Shown: positions 16,622-25,164, counted from the first letter of the stretch. The stretch is 38,401 nucleotides of DNA from Burkholderiales bacterium (GCA_900290295.1 OMSW01000275.1:656-39056), one strand, 5' to 3'. Translations and numbers: made by a program. The notes: generated from the sequence alone by a model not told the origin.

Positions 16622-17251
16622 TCAATGGAACAGACTGATCAGGTGCGCGCGGGATTCGACGTCGAGTGCAAGCAAGATGGCGGACACATAGTTTTTCACG
16701 GTACCGAGCGAGAGCTCAGTCGCCTTGCTGATTTCTTGGTTGCTGCAACCCTCGAGGATCAGTTCGAGGATCTGCAAATGCCGCGGCCCCAGTTCCGCGA
16801 CACGGTCGTAGTGGGCTGTCCCGGCCAGCTTCGGAAAGCGCTCGGAGATCGTCGCGCGGGCCGGCCCGCCTGGGGGCCGCAGCAGCGACAGCAGCGCAGC
16901 CTTGACCTGATCCGGGGTCCATGATTTGAGCAGGTAGCCGATCGCACCCATCGCCTGCGCCTGGCGGATCACGAACTCGTCTTGGGTTCCCGTGAGCATC
17001 GCAATCGGCAAGTTGGGAAATTCATCGCGCAAGACGCGCAATCCTTGCAGTCCCTTCGAATCGGCCAGGTTCAGATCGAGCAGCACCAGATCGAAGGGTC
17101 CGTCACTTCGGCAGGCCGTGCGCGCCTCATCGAGCGAACGACACGGCTTGATCTCGCACCGCACCTCGCCCAGCGACTCCAGCAACATGCCCGTCCCCAA
17201 TCGGATCAGATCGTGATCCTCGACCAGAAGGACCTTCTTTTGCGTTTCCAT
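16622..17251 (-). CDS. NarL/LuxR-family response regulator
   Basis: This 209-residue regulator has an N-terminal receiver (VLLVEDHDLIRLG, acceptor D59 in LVLLDLNL, T in MLTGT, K in LLKSW) and a C-terminal LuxR helix-turn-helix (LGPRHLQILELILEGCSNQEIS, LSLGTVKNYVSAIL). The ATG at 17251 has a strong AAGGAGGG site. It is the first gene of a two-gene unit with the hybrid kinase and is its likely output. Targets are unknown; the neighbouring TagH-like/PP2C unit or the secretion operon are natural candidates. Confidence 0.93.
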   Translation of the reverse strand: METQKKVLLVEDHDLIRLGTGMLLESLGEVRCEIKPCRSLDEARTACRSDGPFDLVLLDLNLADSKGLQGLRVLRDEFPNLPIAMLTGTQDEFVIRQAQAMGAIGYLLKSWTPDQVKAALLSLLRPPGGPARATISERFPKLAGTAHYDRVAELGPRHLQILELILEGCSNQEISKATELSLGTVKNYVSAILLALDVESRAHLISLFH

Positions 17252-17464
17252 CGACGCCCTCCTTGAGCCGCACGGTGCGCGCCGGCGCCCCGCGTCAGGA
17301 CTTCTCCCAGTCCCCAGTTTACGACGGCGCCGCCGGATTCCGAACGACCGGCCACCGCTTGCGCGACGTTTGTGCCGCCACTGCTTGAGCCTAACCTCCA
17401 CCCCCGAACGCGTCCAGCCGTTTTCGCGTCGGCGCGCCATGCAGTCATCGACCCGGCGAATGGC

Positions 17465-17962
17465 TCAGCTGCTTTTCCAATCGTCGTCTTGCCAGGCGTC
17501 GCTTTGCATCTGCACAGTGGCGTAAGTAGTGATCGGCAGACGGCCCTTGCTGTAATAGTTGCTGCAGTTGTCCTTCTCGCTTGCAACGCCACCCCCATCC
17601 CCGCGCCCGAACGCGTTGACGCCGCTGTCGATGCCGCACAGGACGCTGCCGAAGACCGTCTTCATGAGGGGGAACTTCAACTCGTAGGCATACACGACCT
17701 TCATCCTGAGTTCATTGGCATCCTGGATTGTCAGGCCCGACGAGTGCCCCTCGTTGTTGGCACCGTAGTAGCGGTGCTCGAGGTTGTCATTGGGGATCGC
17801 GAGATGATTGTTCGCACTCCCGTCGGCGACGTTGACGCCGAAGTCATTGAATGCCGACTCCGGCGGGCTGAAGCAATCGACCGTCAGATTGGGCGCCGAC
17901 AGAATTGAGTTGACAGTAAGGTCGCATTTGATGCGTGCTGTACACGGAACCTGAAGGACGTT
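17465..17962 (-). pseudogene. TadE-like pseudopilin, C-terminal fragment
   Basis: About 165 residues read openly from just after a TGA down to a stop at 17465, with no start codon at the beginning and only an internal ATG at 17704. The sequence contains IPNDNLEHRYYG, SGLTIQDANELRMKVVYAYELKFPL, and a tail with LPITTYATVQMQS, which I recognise as the C-terminal half of tad-locus TadE-type minor pilins of betaproteobacteria. The N-terminal cleavage motif and membrane helix that define the family are absent. The fragment ends exactly where a TadC-like fragment begins on the other strand, so both look like leftovers of a tad pilus locus. Confidence 0.7.
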
Positions 17963-17967
17963 TCATC

Positions 17968-18653
17968 ATGCTCGAACTTGTGATCGCAGGACTGTTCGCG
18001 GTGACCGTGACAATGGTCTCGTTTCAACGCGTCGCATCGTTGCCGAGGTTCCGGGCGATGACTGACAGTACATGGACCCGCCGCCCCGGTTTTACCGGAT
18101 GACTTGGCCCTTGGTGTTGCTTGCAGCCCACCACTTCGGCTGGATGCTGCGCGAGGCCTCAAGCGTGCGCATACGAGAGTCGCTGCGCCGTGCGGGCCAG
18201 GACTACACGCTGACTCCTGCGCAATTCTTCGCCGGCAAACCGCTGGCGGCGGCTCTGGTCGCGCTGGTACTGGGCTCGATGATGGCCTGGATCGGCCAGA
18301 ACCCCTGGACGTTCGGACTGGCCGGTACGACGTTCGGATTTTACTGGCCTGAAATGTGGCTGCGCGACATGGCCAAGTCGCGCAACATGCGCATACTCAA
18401 GGGGACGTCGTTTTTCCTGGACATCGTCACGCCGTGTTCCATCATCCACACCATCGGCATGTGCTACCCGATCGACGTCGTGTTCGTCGATCGGGAGGCC
18501 CGAATCGTTCGCGTGTTTCCCCAGGTACGGGCCGGGCACATCCGCTTCGTCCCTGACGCTCGCGCCGTGCTCGAGCTAACCGCCGGGACCGCCGTCCGGC
18601 ACGGGCTGGCCCCCGGGGTTCGGCTCGCCCAGATGGCCGACGCCGTGGCGTGA
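17968..18653 (+). pseudogene. Frameshifted chimera of a TadC-like N-terminus and a DUF192 C-terminus
   Basis: The ATG at 17968 follows GAAGGA and opens a 44-codon frame (MLELVIAGLF..., ALPRF-type motif) that ends at 18102. The text continues in the next frame from about 18072 (RFYRMTWPLVLLAAHHFGW, RESLRRAGQDYTLTPAQFFAG, two hydrophobic segments, RILKGTSFFLDIVT), which is typical of the start of Tad/T2SS-F inner-membrane proteins. At about 18430 it changes abruptly to PCSIIHTIGMCYPIDVVFVD ... VLELTAGTAVRHGLAPG, the conserved C-terminal half of DUF192 proteins. So one frameshift and one deletion fusion can be seen. The open frame 18072-18653 (193 residues) may still be translated but is unlikely to work as either parent. 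Confidence 0.7.
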
Positions 18654-18658
18654 ACGGC

Positions 18659-20170
18659 CTAGCCAAACTCGCGCAGGAAGCGAGCCCGGTCCCCAGCGTC
18701 GATCAGGTGTGCCGCGAGGCCGGCGAGAAAGTTCTCGCGGCTGACGCCCGGTTGCGCGGCCCTCTTAGCCAGTACCTGAGCGATCGGCCCCATGTGAACC
18801 GCGAGCAGTTGCGCGGCGCGCGCAACCTCCTGGGGTGTCGGAGCCCTTGTATGCTGGGTAAGGGGGCCGCCGCCCGAGCGGGCGACCACCACCGTCGCCT
18901 GGTCGGCCCCGGATGGCACTGCGGGCGCGGGAGCCGGCACCAGCAGATGGGCATTGCGCTGCAGGAACTCCGAACGCTCCGTTGCCGTGCCCAGCTGCTC
19001 AGCAAGCCGATGCACCAGCGCAGCGTAGTCTTTCGATTTGCCTGCGGCGCGGCGCACCATGGCCTTTGCAACCGGCCCTATGAAATGCGCCAAGTGCTGC
19101 TCGACACGGCGCAGTTCATCGATGTCCCATCCGGCTGCAATCAGGGTCGCGCTGGACCCGGTGGGAGCCGCTGACTCCTTGCCGGTTAGGCCCATAGCGG
19201 GCAGCGCTGCACTACGCGCCGCTGCGGGTCCCGACGTTGGATCCTGCGTCCCGCGGCCCGCGGGCGCGAGCGGCGGAGCGCAAATGATCGTTTCCTCGGA
19301 AACGACCGGATTGACCGGCTGGGCATGAGCCTGCAGCAGCGCCTCCCGAAACTGCGCCGCGCTGTCGTATCGGTCCTGCGCCCGTTTGGCCAAGGCGCGC
19401 AGAACGATCGGATCGAAGCGCTCCAGCGACGGATCGCGCGCTGCCACCGATGGCGGCACCGGCGTTTCGTGGCAAACCTTGAACATAACGCTCTCCGGAG
19501 ATCCGGTGAAGGGCGCGACACCGGCGAGCAATTGGTACAGGACGACCCCGGCCGAAAAAACGTCGATCCGGCAGTCGAACTCGTGGCTCAGATACTGCTC
19601 CGGCGCGATAAAGCCCGGCGTCCCCATGATGGCACCGACCTGTGTCAGCGTGGAGGTCTCGATGCGGGCGATTCCGAAATCCGCAACCTTGACCCGGCCA
19701 TTGTTCATGATCATGATATTGGCGGGCTTGATGTCGCGGTGCCAAACGCCGTGCTCATGCGCATATTGCAATGCATCCAGCAATTGCGAGAGGATGCTGA
19801 CGATATCCTTGGCCCCGAATTTGACCTTTTGCTCGAAGTAGTACCGAAGGCTGCTGCCCTCGACGTACTCCATCGCGATGTAGGCGTACTCGTCTTCTTC
19901 GCCGTACTCATAGACGGCGACGATACCCGGATGGATCAGATTGCCGGCTGCCTGGGCCTCATTCTTGAAGCGCGCGGAGAAAGCCGCGGCGCCGTCATCG
20001 TCGAGAAGATCCCGGCGGATGGTCTTTAGTGCGACCGGGCGGCGGATGTTCGGGTCGAACGACTTGTAAACGACCCCCATGGCTCCTCTGCCAGCCAGGC
20101 CCAACAGCGGATACTTGCCGAGCTGCGTCGGGGCCTGTGGTCGATCCGGGGCTTTCGCCGTGGTCTTGAT
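18659..20170 (-). CDS. Serine/threonine protein kinase (PpkA/Hanks type) with duplicated C-terminal helical domain
   Basis: This Hanks-type kinase of about 503 residues shows GRGAMGVVYK (28-36), catalytic Lys49 in VALK, HRDIKPAN (144-151), DFG (164-166) and APE (189-191), so it should be active. After an Ala/Pro linker come two related modules of about 60 residues (VEQHLAHFIGPVAKAMVRRAA and LLAVHMGPIAQVLAKRAA), the helical repeat often found after such kinases. There is no membrane helix. The start is odd: no ATG, GTG or TTG lies near the kinase domain. GGGAG is followed at normal spacing by ATC (20168-20170); the open frame continues to 20371, but inside the upstream gene. It is last in an operon with the heme sensor and the FecR-like protein and is the probable partner of the PP2C and FHA proteins. 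Confidence 0.9.
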   Translation of the reverse strand: MKTTAKAPDRPQAPTQLGKYPLLGLAGRGAMGVVYKSFDPNIRRPVALKTIRRDLLDDDGAAAFSARFKNEAQAAGNLIHPGIVAVYEYGEEDEYAYIAMEYVEGSSLRYYFEQKVKFGAKDIVSILSQLLDALQYAHEHGVWHRDIKPANIMIMNNGRVKVADFGIARIETSTLTQVGAIMGTPGFIAPEQYLSHEFDCRIDVFSAGVVLYQLLAGVAPFTGSPESVMFKVCHETPVPPSVAARDPSLERFDPIVLRALAKRAQDRYDSAAQFREALLQAHAQPVNPVVSEETIICAPPLAPAGRGTQDPTSGPAAARSAALPAMGLTGKESAAPTGSSATLIAAGWDIDELRRVEQHLAHFIGPVAKAMVRRAAGKSKDYAALVHRLAEQLGTATERSEFLQRNAHLLVPAPAPAVPSGADQATVVVARSGGGPLTQHTRAPTPQEVARAAQLLAVHMGPIAQVLAKRAAQPGVSRENFLAGLAAHLIDAGDRARFLREFG

Positions 20171-20193
20171 CGTAAACTCCCAGAAAGCGGGCG

Positions 20194-21063
20194 CTAGGTT
20201 TCCAGCATCTTCATGGCCTGCACCAGGCTCTTGCGCATCCGTGCCAGGGACTCGCTGAGCGTCTGTATCTCGTCGCCACTGCGCACGTTGAAGTCTGGAG
20301 CATCGAGCGCCCCCAGGCTGACCCGGTTTGCCAACGCGGAGATCCGCGTCACCGGCCGGATGAACATCCACCAGAGCAGCAGGTTCAGTATCAGTCCGAT
20401 CGCCACAAGTACACCGGCCAGCGAGGTCATGAAGGCGATGAACGCCTTGCGCGCCCGCGCAAATGGCACATCGGTCGGAACCGAGACAACCTGCGCACCA
20501 ACGGTCTCGTTAAAGTTCCACCCGAACCCGTTCGCGGTGCCGTACTTGTCGACCATGGTCCTTGGCGCGACCTCGACCGTGCTGTGGCAAACCAGGCATG
20601 CCGGGTCGGTAATCTTCAGTGGTCGCGCGAAAAATAGTGACCTTCCGGTCGGCGTGTCGCGTACGCCGAACAGCTCACTGTCGCTGCCATTGCGGAACTG
20701 GTTGATGATATCGGCCTCCCATTCCACGGCCCGGTCGCGCGGGTTGGTTGGATTGAGCATCGCCTCCTTGTACGCGTACTCCGGATATTTTTTGCGCAGC
20801 TCGTTGAGCACCTCGGTGGCAGAAAATGCCGGAACCGATTCCGGCAAGAAGGTATACCGCATCTGGGTTTCGAGCAACGGCTTGATCCTGGTGTTCGTGT
20901 AGCCGCGCACCGCGATCGCATTGGCCATCAACAGCCGGGCGTTCTCCGCGATCTCTTCGCGCGCGTTCTTTTGCAGCAGTTCCCAAGAAAAATAGCCGCA
21001 CGCGCCGATACCCACCAGGAACAGCAGCAAGAAAACCAGATTGAACTTGACCAATAGATTCAT
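20194..21063 (-). CDS. Membrane heme sensor: Tll0287-like (DUF3365) domain with HAMP
   Basis: This 289-residue protein has a membrane helix at residues 5-25, a periplasmic Tll0287-like/DUF3365 domain with a c-type heme site C156-L-V-C159-H160, a second membrane helix at about 212-232, and a HAMP linker to the end (FIRPVTRISALANRV, GDEIQTLSESLARMR). The ATG at 21063 has GGAGG upstream. There is no kinase or methyl-accepting domain, so the signal must pass to another protein. The next gene, 23 bp on, is the Ser/Thr kinase, the obvious partner. It would report redox state or a small ligand bound at heme. Confidence 0.9.
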   Translation of the reverse strand: MNLLVKFNLVFLLLFLVGIGACGYFSWELLQKNAREEIAENARLLMANAIAVRGYTNTRIKPLLETQMRYTFLPESVPAFSATEVLNELRKKYPEYAYKEAMLNPTNPRDRAVEWEADIINQFRNGSDSELFGVRDTPTGRSLFFARPLKITDPACLVCHSTVEVAPRTMVDKYGTANGFGWNFNETVGAQVVSVPTDVPFARARKAFIAFMTSLAGVLVAIGLILNLLLWWMFIRPVTRISALANRVSLGALDAPDFNVRSGDEIQTLSESLARMRKSLVQAMKMLET

Positions 21064-21087
21064 GGCGCCTCCATGGGTACGACGTCC

Positions 21088-22023
21088 TCAATGTGTGGCC
21101 GCACCGGTCTGCGGTTGCGGCGCTGGCACGGCCACCGGCCCTGAAGCGGGACCTGCGCCCGCCGGCGCGGTCTGTGCCGCCGGCTTCGGCTCGTAGAGCT
21201 CAGGGTAGAGGACCGGTTCCCACTCGGGATGCAAGGAAAGACTCCGTTCGAGCGATGCTCGAAATGCGGCGTCATCGGCCTTTGCGCGCCACAGAAGTAC
21301 GAACTGGCGCCGGATCGGCGGTTCCGCGTTGACCCAGGATTCGACCTCAGAATACGAAAACGCACCCTGGCTCTTCGCGACCACTTGCCGACCCTGGAAT
21401 TTCGCAAGGCGCAAAGGCAAGGCGTCCCGGAACGAGCGCGGCAGCGAGGCCACAAAATCCGGCGCAGGACGGGCCTGCAGCGATGGAGGTTCGTCCTGGC
21501 GAACCGCGAGAAAGTCTCCACCTTTCAAGATAATCGGCTTCGCACCACGCGCTCGGTGGTCGATCCAGCGTGCCGTGCCCTGCTCATCGAAAACGGCCCC
21601 CGATCCGTTGTCGGCGTGGACGACCACAACTCCCGCCAGGTCAAGTACGTCGAACCGGGGCGAAGCAAACGAGGCCGAATAGCGCGCTTGCGGTTTGCCG
21701 GAAGTTAACTTGAGCCAGCCCGAAAGCAAATACAAGCCGGGACGCTCGGATTTCCTTCGCGCCGGGTGGTTCAGTTGTAGCAGCGTTTCCGGACCCAGAT
21801 CGACCGACGTCCCATCGTCGTACTCGATCCGCAGGAAGGCATCGTTGCCGGTATGAACCAGATCATCGGCGAGCAATCGAACTCCCTCCGCCGCATCGAG
21901 CTTGTACAGTGCACGTATCACGACCGCCTTGCCTTCGACGATCGTGGCAATGCCGCTCGGCTCCGCAGCTCCGGCCAAGGTCGAGATCCCGAGCATTGCG
22001 ACGGCAGCCACAGACCTGAACAC
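21088..22023 (-). CDS. FecR-domain exported protein
   Basis: This 311-residue protein has an N-terminal signal peptide (MFRSVAAVAMLGISTLAGAAEP, cleaved after about residue 20) and a FecR-like domain (about 25-140: ATIVEGKAVV, AAEGVRLLADDLVHTGND, LRIEYDDGTSVDLGP, LYLLSGWLKL). The C-terminal half has no clear family and ends in a Pro/Ala-rich tail. GTG 22023 was chosen because GGGAGG lies seven bases before it and the signal peptide begins there. It is the first gene of the operon with the heme sensor (24-nt gap) and the kinase. In this setting it is more likely a periplasmic sensory or scaffold protein than an iron-uptake anti-sigma factor, since no sigma factor gene is present. Confidence 0.82.
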   Translation of the reverse strand: MFRSVAAVAMLGISTLAGAAEPSGIATIVEGKAVVIRALYKLDAAEGVRLLADDLVHTGNDAFLRIEYDDGTSVDLGPETLLQLNHPARRKSERPGLYLLSGWLKLTSGKPQARYSASFASPRFDVLDLAGVVVVHADNGSGAVFDEQGTARWIDHRARGAKPIILKGGDFLAVRQDEPPSLQARPAPDFVASLPRSFRDALPLRLAKFQGRQVVAKSQGAFSYSEVESWVNAEPPIRRQFVLLWRAKADDAAFRASLERSLSLHPEWEPVLYPELYEPKPAAQTAPAGAGPASGPVAVPAPQPQTGAATH

Positions 22024-22662
22024 GGTCGTTCCTCCCATTTGCGTGTGCAAGACCGCCCCGATTCTCGATCGGCGTTTTGCTGACTAGCTGGCTTGACGCA
22101 AACAGGTTACGAACTACGGCTGGTGGAGTCAACAAGCGCTGCTGGGTAAGGTTTCCCCCTCATCCCGCATTGCCGTGAGTGGGTATTTACTTTCTACGAT
22201 CGGATCGATCGAAAAAGGAAAGCGGATCTTCCGGTCCGGCAGCTCCCCCGCCAGATCCGCTATGGCTGGCGAACGGCCGGGCCAGCCGGTCTTTCGACCC
22301 GGGTCAAGACAGATCGGGAATGCTGACGCCCAAGATCAAGCTCGCAGTCGCACCCGACTGGGCGATTGTCCAGGTTGCTGCCGCCCTCCCTCACGTTTTT
22401 TTGTCCGTTGCGGTTCCTTGGCCACGTGATCGCTCGATCGTTATCGCATCGGCTGGCAGCGGCGCAACGAAGTTAAAACGATTACATGTGACTTTGGCAA
22501 CGCCATGTGACTTTGGCTAGCTGTCGAAGCGCCTACCGACCGATACCGTCTCTCCTCGACGCTGTGCACCCGGGCAGATCGAGACCATTGATGCGACCGC
22601 GCTGGCAGCTTTGTCCCAGGCAATTGGTGAAACACCCAATCCATTAGAAGAAGGGGATCCCA
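22024..22662. other. Intergenic region of 639 bp without a convincing gene
   Basis: It holds the promoter region of the FecR-heme sensor-kinase operon on its left and that of the small membrane peptide on its right. Open frames at 22175-22520 are short and lack a ribosome binding site or recognisable protein character. The one distinct structure is the 14-bp direct repeat at 22485-22517. Confidence 0.6.
22485..22517 (+). repeat. 14-bp direct repeat CATGTGACTTTGGC, two copies
   Basis: Exact copies lie at 22485-22498 and 22504-22517, 19 bp from start to start, which is near two helical turns. They sit 146 bp before the small membrane peptide gene. They may be paired activator sites; no matching copy was noticed elsewhere in the window. 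Confidence 0.6.
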
Positions 22663-22875
22663 ATGAGAAAACGCAGCCGCTACCTTAGCCTCGACGACAC
22701 TTGGTTCGTCGTGACCCTGGCTGTACCTGTCATGTTTTCCGTCGCCTTCGACGTCGATTCCCTCGCAAGGTCCACCGCAATCGTCCTGGCGCACCAGCCT
22801 CGTGCGGATGCCCGCGTGAAGGTCGTCGCACAGGTCAAGACCGAAGCTGCACAGCCCGAAGCGCGTGTTCGCTAG
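22663..22875 (+). CDS. Hypothetical small membrane or exported protein
   Basis: This 70-residue frame has a good ribosome binding site (AAGGGG, about 8 bases before the ATG). A basic N-terminus is followed by one hydrophobic segment (about 14-28, WFVVTLAVPVMFSVAF) and a polar Ala/Val/Lys/Arg-rich tail. It has no recognised family and no double-glycine leader. The start signal and topology make it plausible, but there is no other support. Confidence 0.5.
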   Translation: MRKRSRYLSLDDTWFVVTLAVPVMFSVAFDVDSLARSTAIVLAHQPRADARVKVVAQVKTEAAQPEARVR

Positions 22876-23225
22876 AGCGAGCAACGGCGCAATGCGCCGG
22901 GCCCCTGGCCTCAGTCCCGGCATCTCGCTTTGACATGCTCCATCAGCCGAAGACTAGGCCGTCGGTCGTGGTGCGACCGCGCTCCCGCTTCTGGCCTTGG
23001 CATCGAGGATGAAGACGACTTGCCTGCTCAGCAGCGGCTCGGTAATCAACAAGCGTTCCTCGGCAGCCGCGGACCGGCGGTGCGACACCGGCGTGGAGAC
23101 GACGTGACCGAAGTCACCGTCCATTTCGGCATCCCGAGGACTTTAGTCAATAGGCGGGCGAGGCTGATCGGCGCAGGATTGATCTCGTCAGCATTCAAGA
23201 TTTACCTGTCGATGAGGAGATAAAG
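22876..23225. other. Intergenic region of 350 bp, nothing recognised
   Basis: No convincing gene, hairpin terminator or repeat was seen. The right end carries GAGGAGA before the hydrolase start. A frame at 22930-23223 lacks a ribosome binding site and protein-like composition. Confidence 0.5.
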
Positions 23226-24179
23226 ATGCGCAACGCATGGATCCTCAGGCCGCACCAGATCAAAAGTCGCAGCGCGCGCGGCAAACTCGAACGCAGCGAA
23301 CTCAAGGTTCTGGCCAAGGGTGACTCGTGGTTCTCCACCGGTTCGTTCCCGGTGTGCAACATGCTGCAGCAAATGCAGTTCTCCCGGAGCGCGTGCATTT
23401 TGAATCTCGCGATCCCGGGCGACACGGCCGCAGCCATGTCGGAGCGCATCCAGAACTGGAACGATGAATTTAGCTTTCAAGTCGGGGCGCACGACGCACC
23501 GCGCTGGGACGCGATCCTGATGTCGGCTGGCGGCAACGATTTGATCAACGCGCTACCCCACCTCATTCGTGGCGGCATAAACTCCCATCGCGCGAGCGAC
23601 TATGTGGATTCCGAGGCGCTGTTCGCACTCGAACAGGGACTCGTCGCAAGCTATGCGCGCATCGTAAGCTTCCGCGATCATGAAAGCAGCCCGAACCGAG
23701 GGGTGCCGATTTTTGTACACACCTACGACTACATGACGCCCAGTTGCGCGCCCGCGCGCTTTTATGACCTCGTTACGATCACCGGCCCTTGGCTGTCTCC
23801 CCAGATGCGCGCTGTTCCGCGTCATCTTTGGGTTGCCTTGAGCAACTATCTGGTCGACCGGGTGGCCAATACTCTACGATCACTGGAAGTGACACTGCCG
23901 AATTTTGTCGTGATCGACACTCGCGGCACATTGTGCAGCGTCCGGCCCGAGACGAGCCGCCGCTGCGGTGACTGGCAAAACGAAATTCATCCGTCGCGCG
24001 CTGGCTATCAAAAGCTCGCGCCCGCGGTCGCCAGCGTGGTAGATCGGCACTTGCGCCGCAGCGCCGAACGCCCCTGCGGTGCAGACGTTTCGTTGCCCCG
24101 ATCCGATGATGAATCCCGATTTATTACGGATTGCGGAAGCATGGCCGGATTTTTGCGCCGACTCCGCATGCAACCATAA
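23226..24179 (+). CDS. SGNH/GDSL-type hydrolase
   Basis: This 317-residue protein shows SGNH blocks: GDSW with nucleophile Ser34 (32-35), Gly in LAIPGDTAA, GGND with N104 (102-105), and NEIHPSRAGY with His255. The usual Asp three residues before the His is Asn252 here, with Glu253 next to it, so the acid of the triad is either replaced or supplied by another residue. GAGGAGA precedes the ATG. There is no signal peptide, so it is probably cytoplasmic. Members act as esterases, lipases or acyl-transferases; the substrate cannot be told. It stands alone, without an operon partner. Confidence 0.85.
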   Translation: MRNAWILRPHQIKSRSARGKLERSELKVLAKGDSWFSTGSFPVCNMLQQMQFSRSACILNLAIPGDTAAAMSERIQNWNDEFSFQVGAHDAPRWDAILMSAGGNDLINALPHLIRGGINSHRASDYVDSEALFALEQGLVASYARIVSFRDHESSPNRGVPIFVHTYDYMTPSCAPARFYDLVTITGPWLSPQMRAVPRHLWVALSNYLVDRVANTLRSLEVTLPNFVVIDTRGTLCSVRPETSRRCGDWQNEIHPSRAGYQKLAPAVASVVDRHLRRSAERPCGADVSLPRSDDESRFITDCGSMAGFLRRLRMQP

Positions 24180-24289
24180 TGCCAAGGATCGGTACGGAGA
24201 CCAGGACAACTAGCACCAATCCGAGATAATCGTGGCCATCGAGCGTGCGAGCCGCGCGCCGGCAACAAGAAATTGCGTTTTGCGTACGT

Positions 24290-25027
24290 TCAGCCACCGA
24301 CCAGTTTGAATTCGATCACCACTTCATCCTGCATCGCGAATAGGCCGCCCAGTGTCGAGTAGGGCTGCACGTCAAAATCTGTTTGACGCAGCACGAAGGA
24401 GCCGTTGACGAAGAGGCGATCCGGCAGTCCTTCGACGCCGAGCGGGATCCACATTTCGCGCGTGCGCCCATGCATCTCGACCAGTATCTTGGCCGCGAAT
24501 TTCGGTGATTCTCCCGTGATTTGTAGCGAATGTATCCACACGAAGGGGAATCGGTCCGATTGCAAACTGTCTTCGCCGAGCATGTGGGCACGCGTGCTCT
24601 CGACGTCGGCCGGCGAGAACTGGGAAGCGTAGGCCTCACCCAGACCCGAGCGCAAATCCGGGTTGTCGATCTCGAGTTGGTCGAGGCGGAATTCCAGATC
24701 AAAACGGCCGCTGTCCGGCCCACCGCGCGGAAAATAGAAATATCCCGTGAATCGCGGAGCCGAAAGAATGTGGTTGTGCCCCAGCTTCGGCGCCCTGCCG
24801 CCCCGAAAGGCATAAATCCGGATTGCCGAACTCTTGGGATCCAGGTGAAAGACCCTTCCGCCGGCCGCGCCGAGTTGCGCATAGATTGCCGTCAACTCGC
24901 CACCTTCGGCACGCCCAGCAATCGGGGCTGCGCCGGCCGTGGAGGCCGGGGGATTCGCACTGCAGCTCAGCAGGGCAAGGCCTGTGATCATGCTTGGCAA
25001 GACGCTGGCAAGTTTCCTGAAACTCAT
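24290..25027 (-). CDS. YceI-like lipoprotein
   Basis: This 245-residue protein has a lipoprotein signal ending LALLSC (Cys22) and a YceI-type lipocalin-like domain: FHLDPKSSAIRIYAFRGG, KLGHNHILSAPRFTGYFYF, FDLEFRLDQLEID, and a final VVIEFKLV strand. The ATG at 25027 has GGAG eight bases upstream; the longer frame to 25183 has none. YceI folds bind isoprenoid or fatty lipids in the periplasm. It is transcribed divergently from the methyltransferase, sharing about 140 bp of control region. Confidence 0.85.
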   Translation of the reverse strand: MSFRKLASVLPSMITGLALLSCSANPPASTAGAAPIAGRAEGGELTAIYAQLGAAGGRVFHLDPKSSAIRIYAFRGGRAPKLGHNHILSAPRFTGYFYFPRGGPDSGRFDLEFRLDQLEIDNPDLRSGLGEAYASQFSPADVESTRAHMLGEDSLQSDRFPFVWIHSLQITGESPKFAAKILVEMHGRTREMWIPLGVEGLPDRLFVNGSFVLRQTDFDVQPYSTLGGLFAMQDEVVIEFKLVGG

Positions 25028-25164
25028 ATGGACTCCACTTTGGCGCTTGCTTCGCATCCTTCGATTGCGTGATCGAACTCCAGCGGGTCCCGAATCACTT
25101 GTGGAGCGCCGGGCGCGTCGGCAATAATTCCCGATCGAAGCGGCCCCCATGTTGAGAGCATCTT

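Noticed and set aside
22179-22520. 113-codon frame in the 22024-22662 gap
   Set aside because: It has no ribosome binding site, no protein-like composition, and crosses the direct repeat.
24180-24289. Minus-strand hydrophobic reading (YLGLVLVVLVSVPILGIMVAC)
   Set aside because: It looks like a membrane segment but has no start codon or ribosome binding site and overlaps the end of the SGNH hydrolase; it could be a gene remnant but is too short to support.
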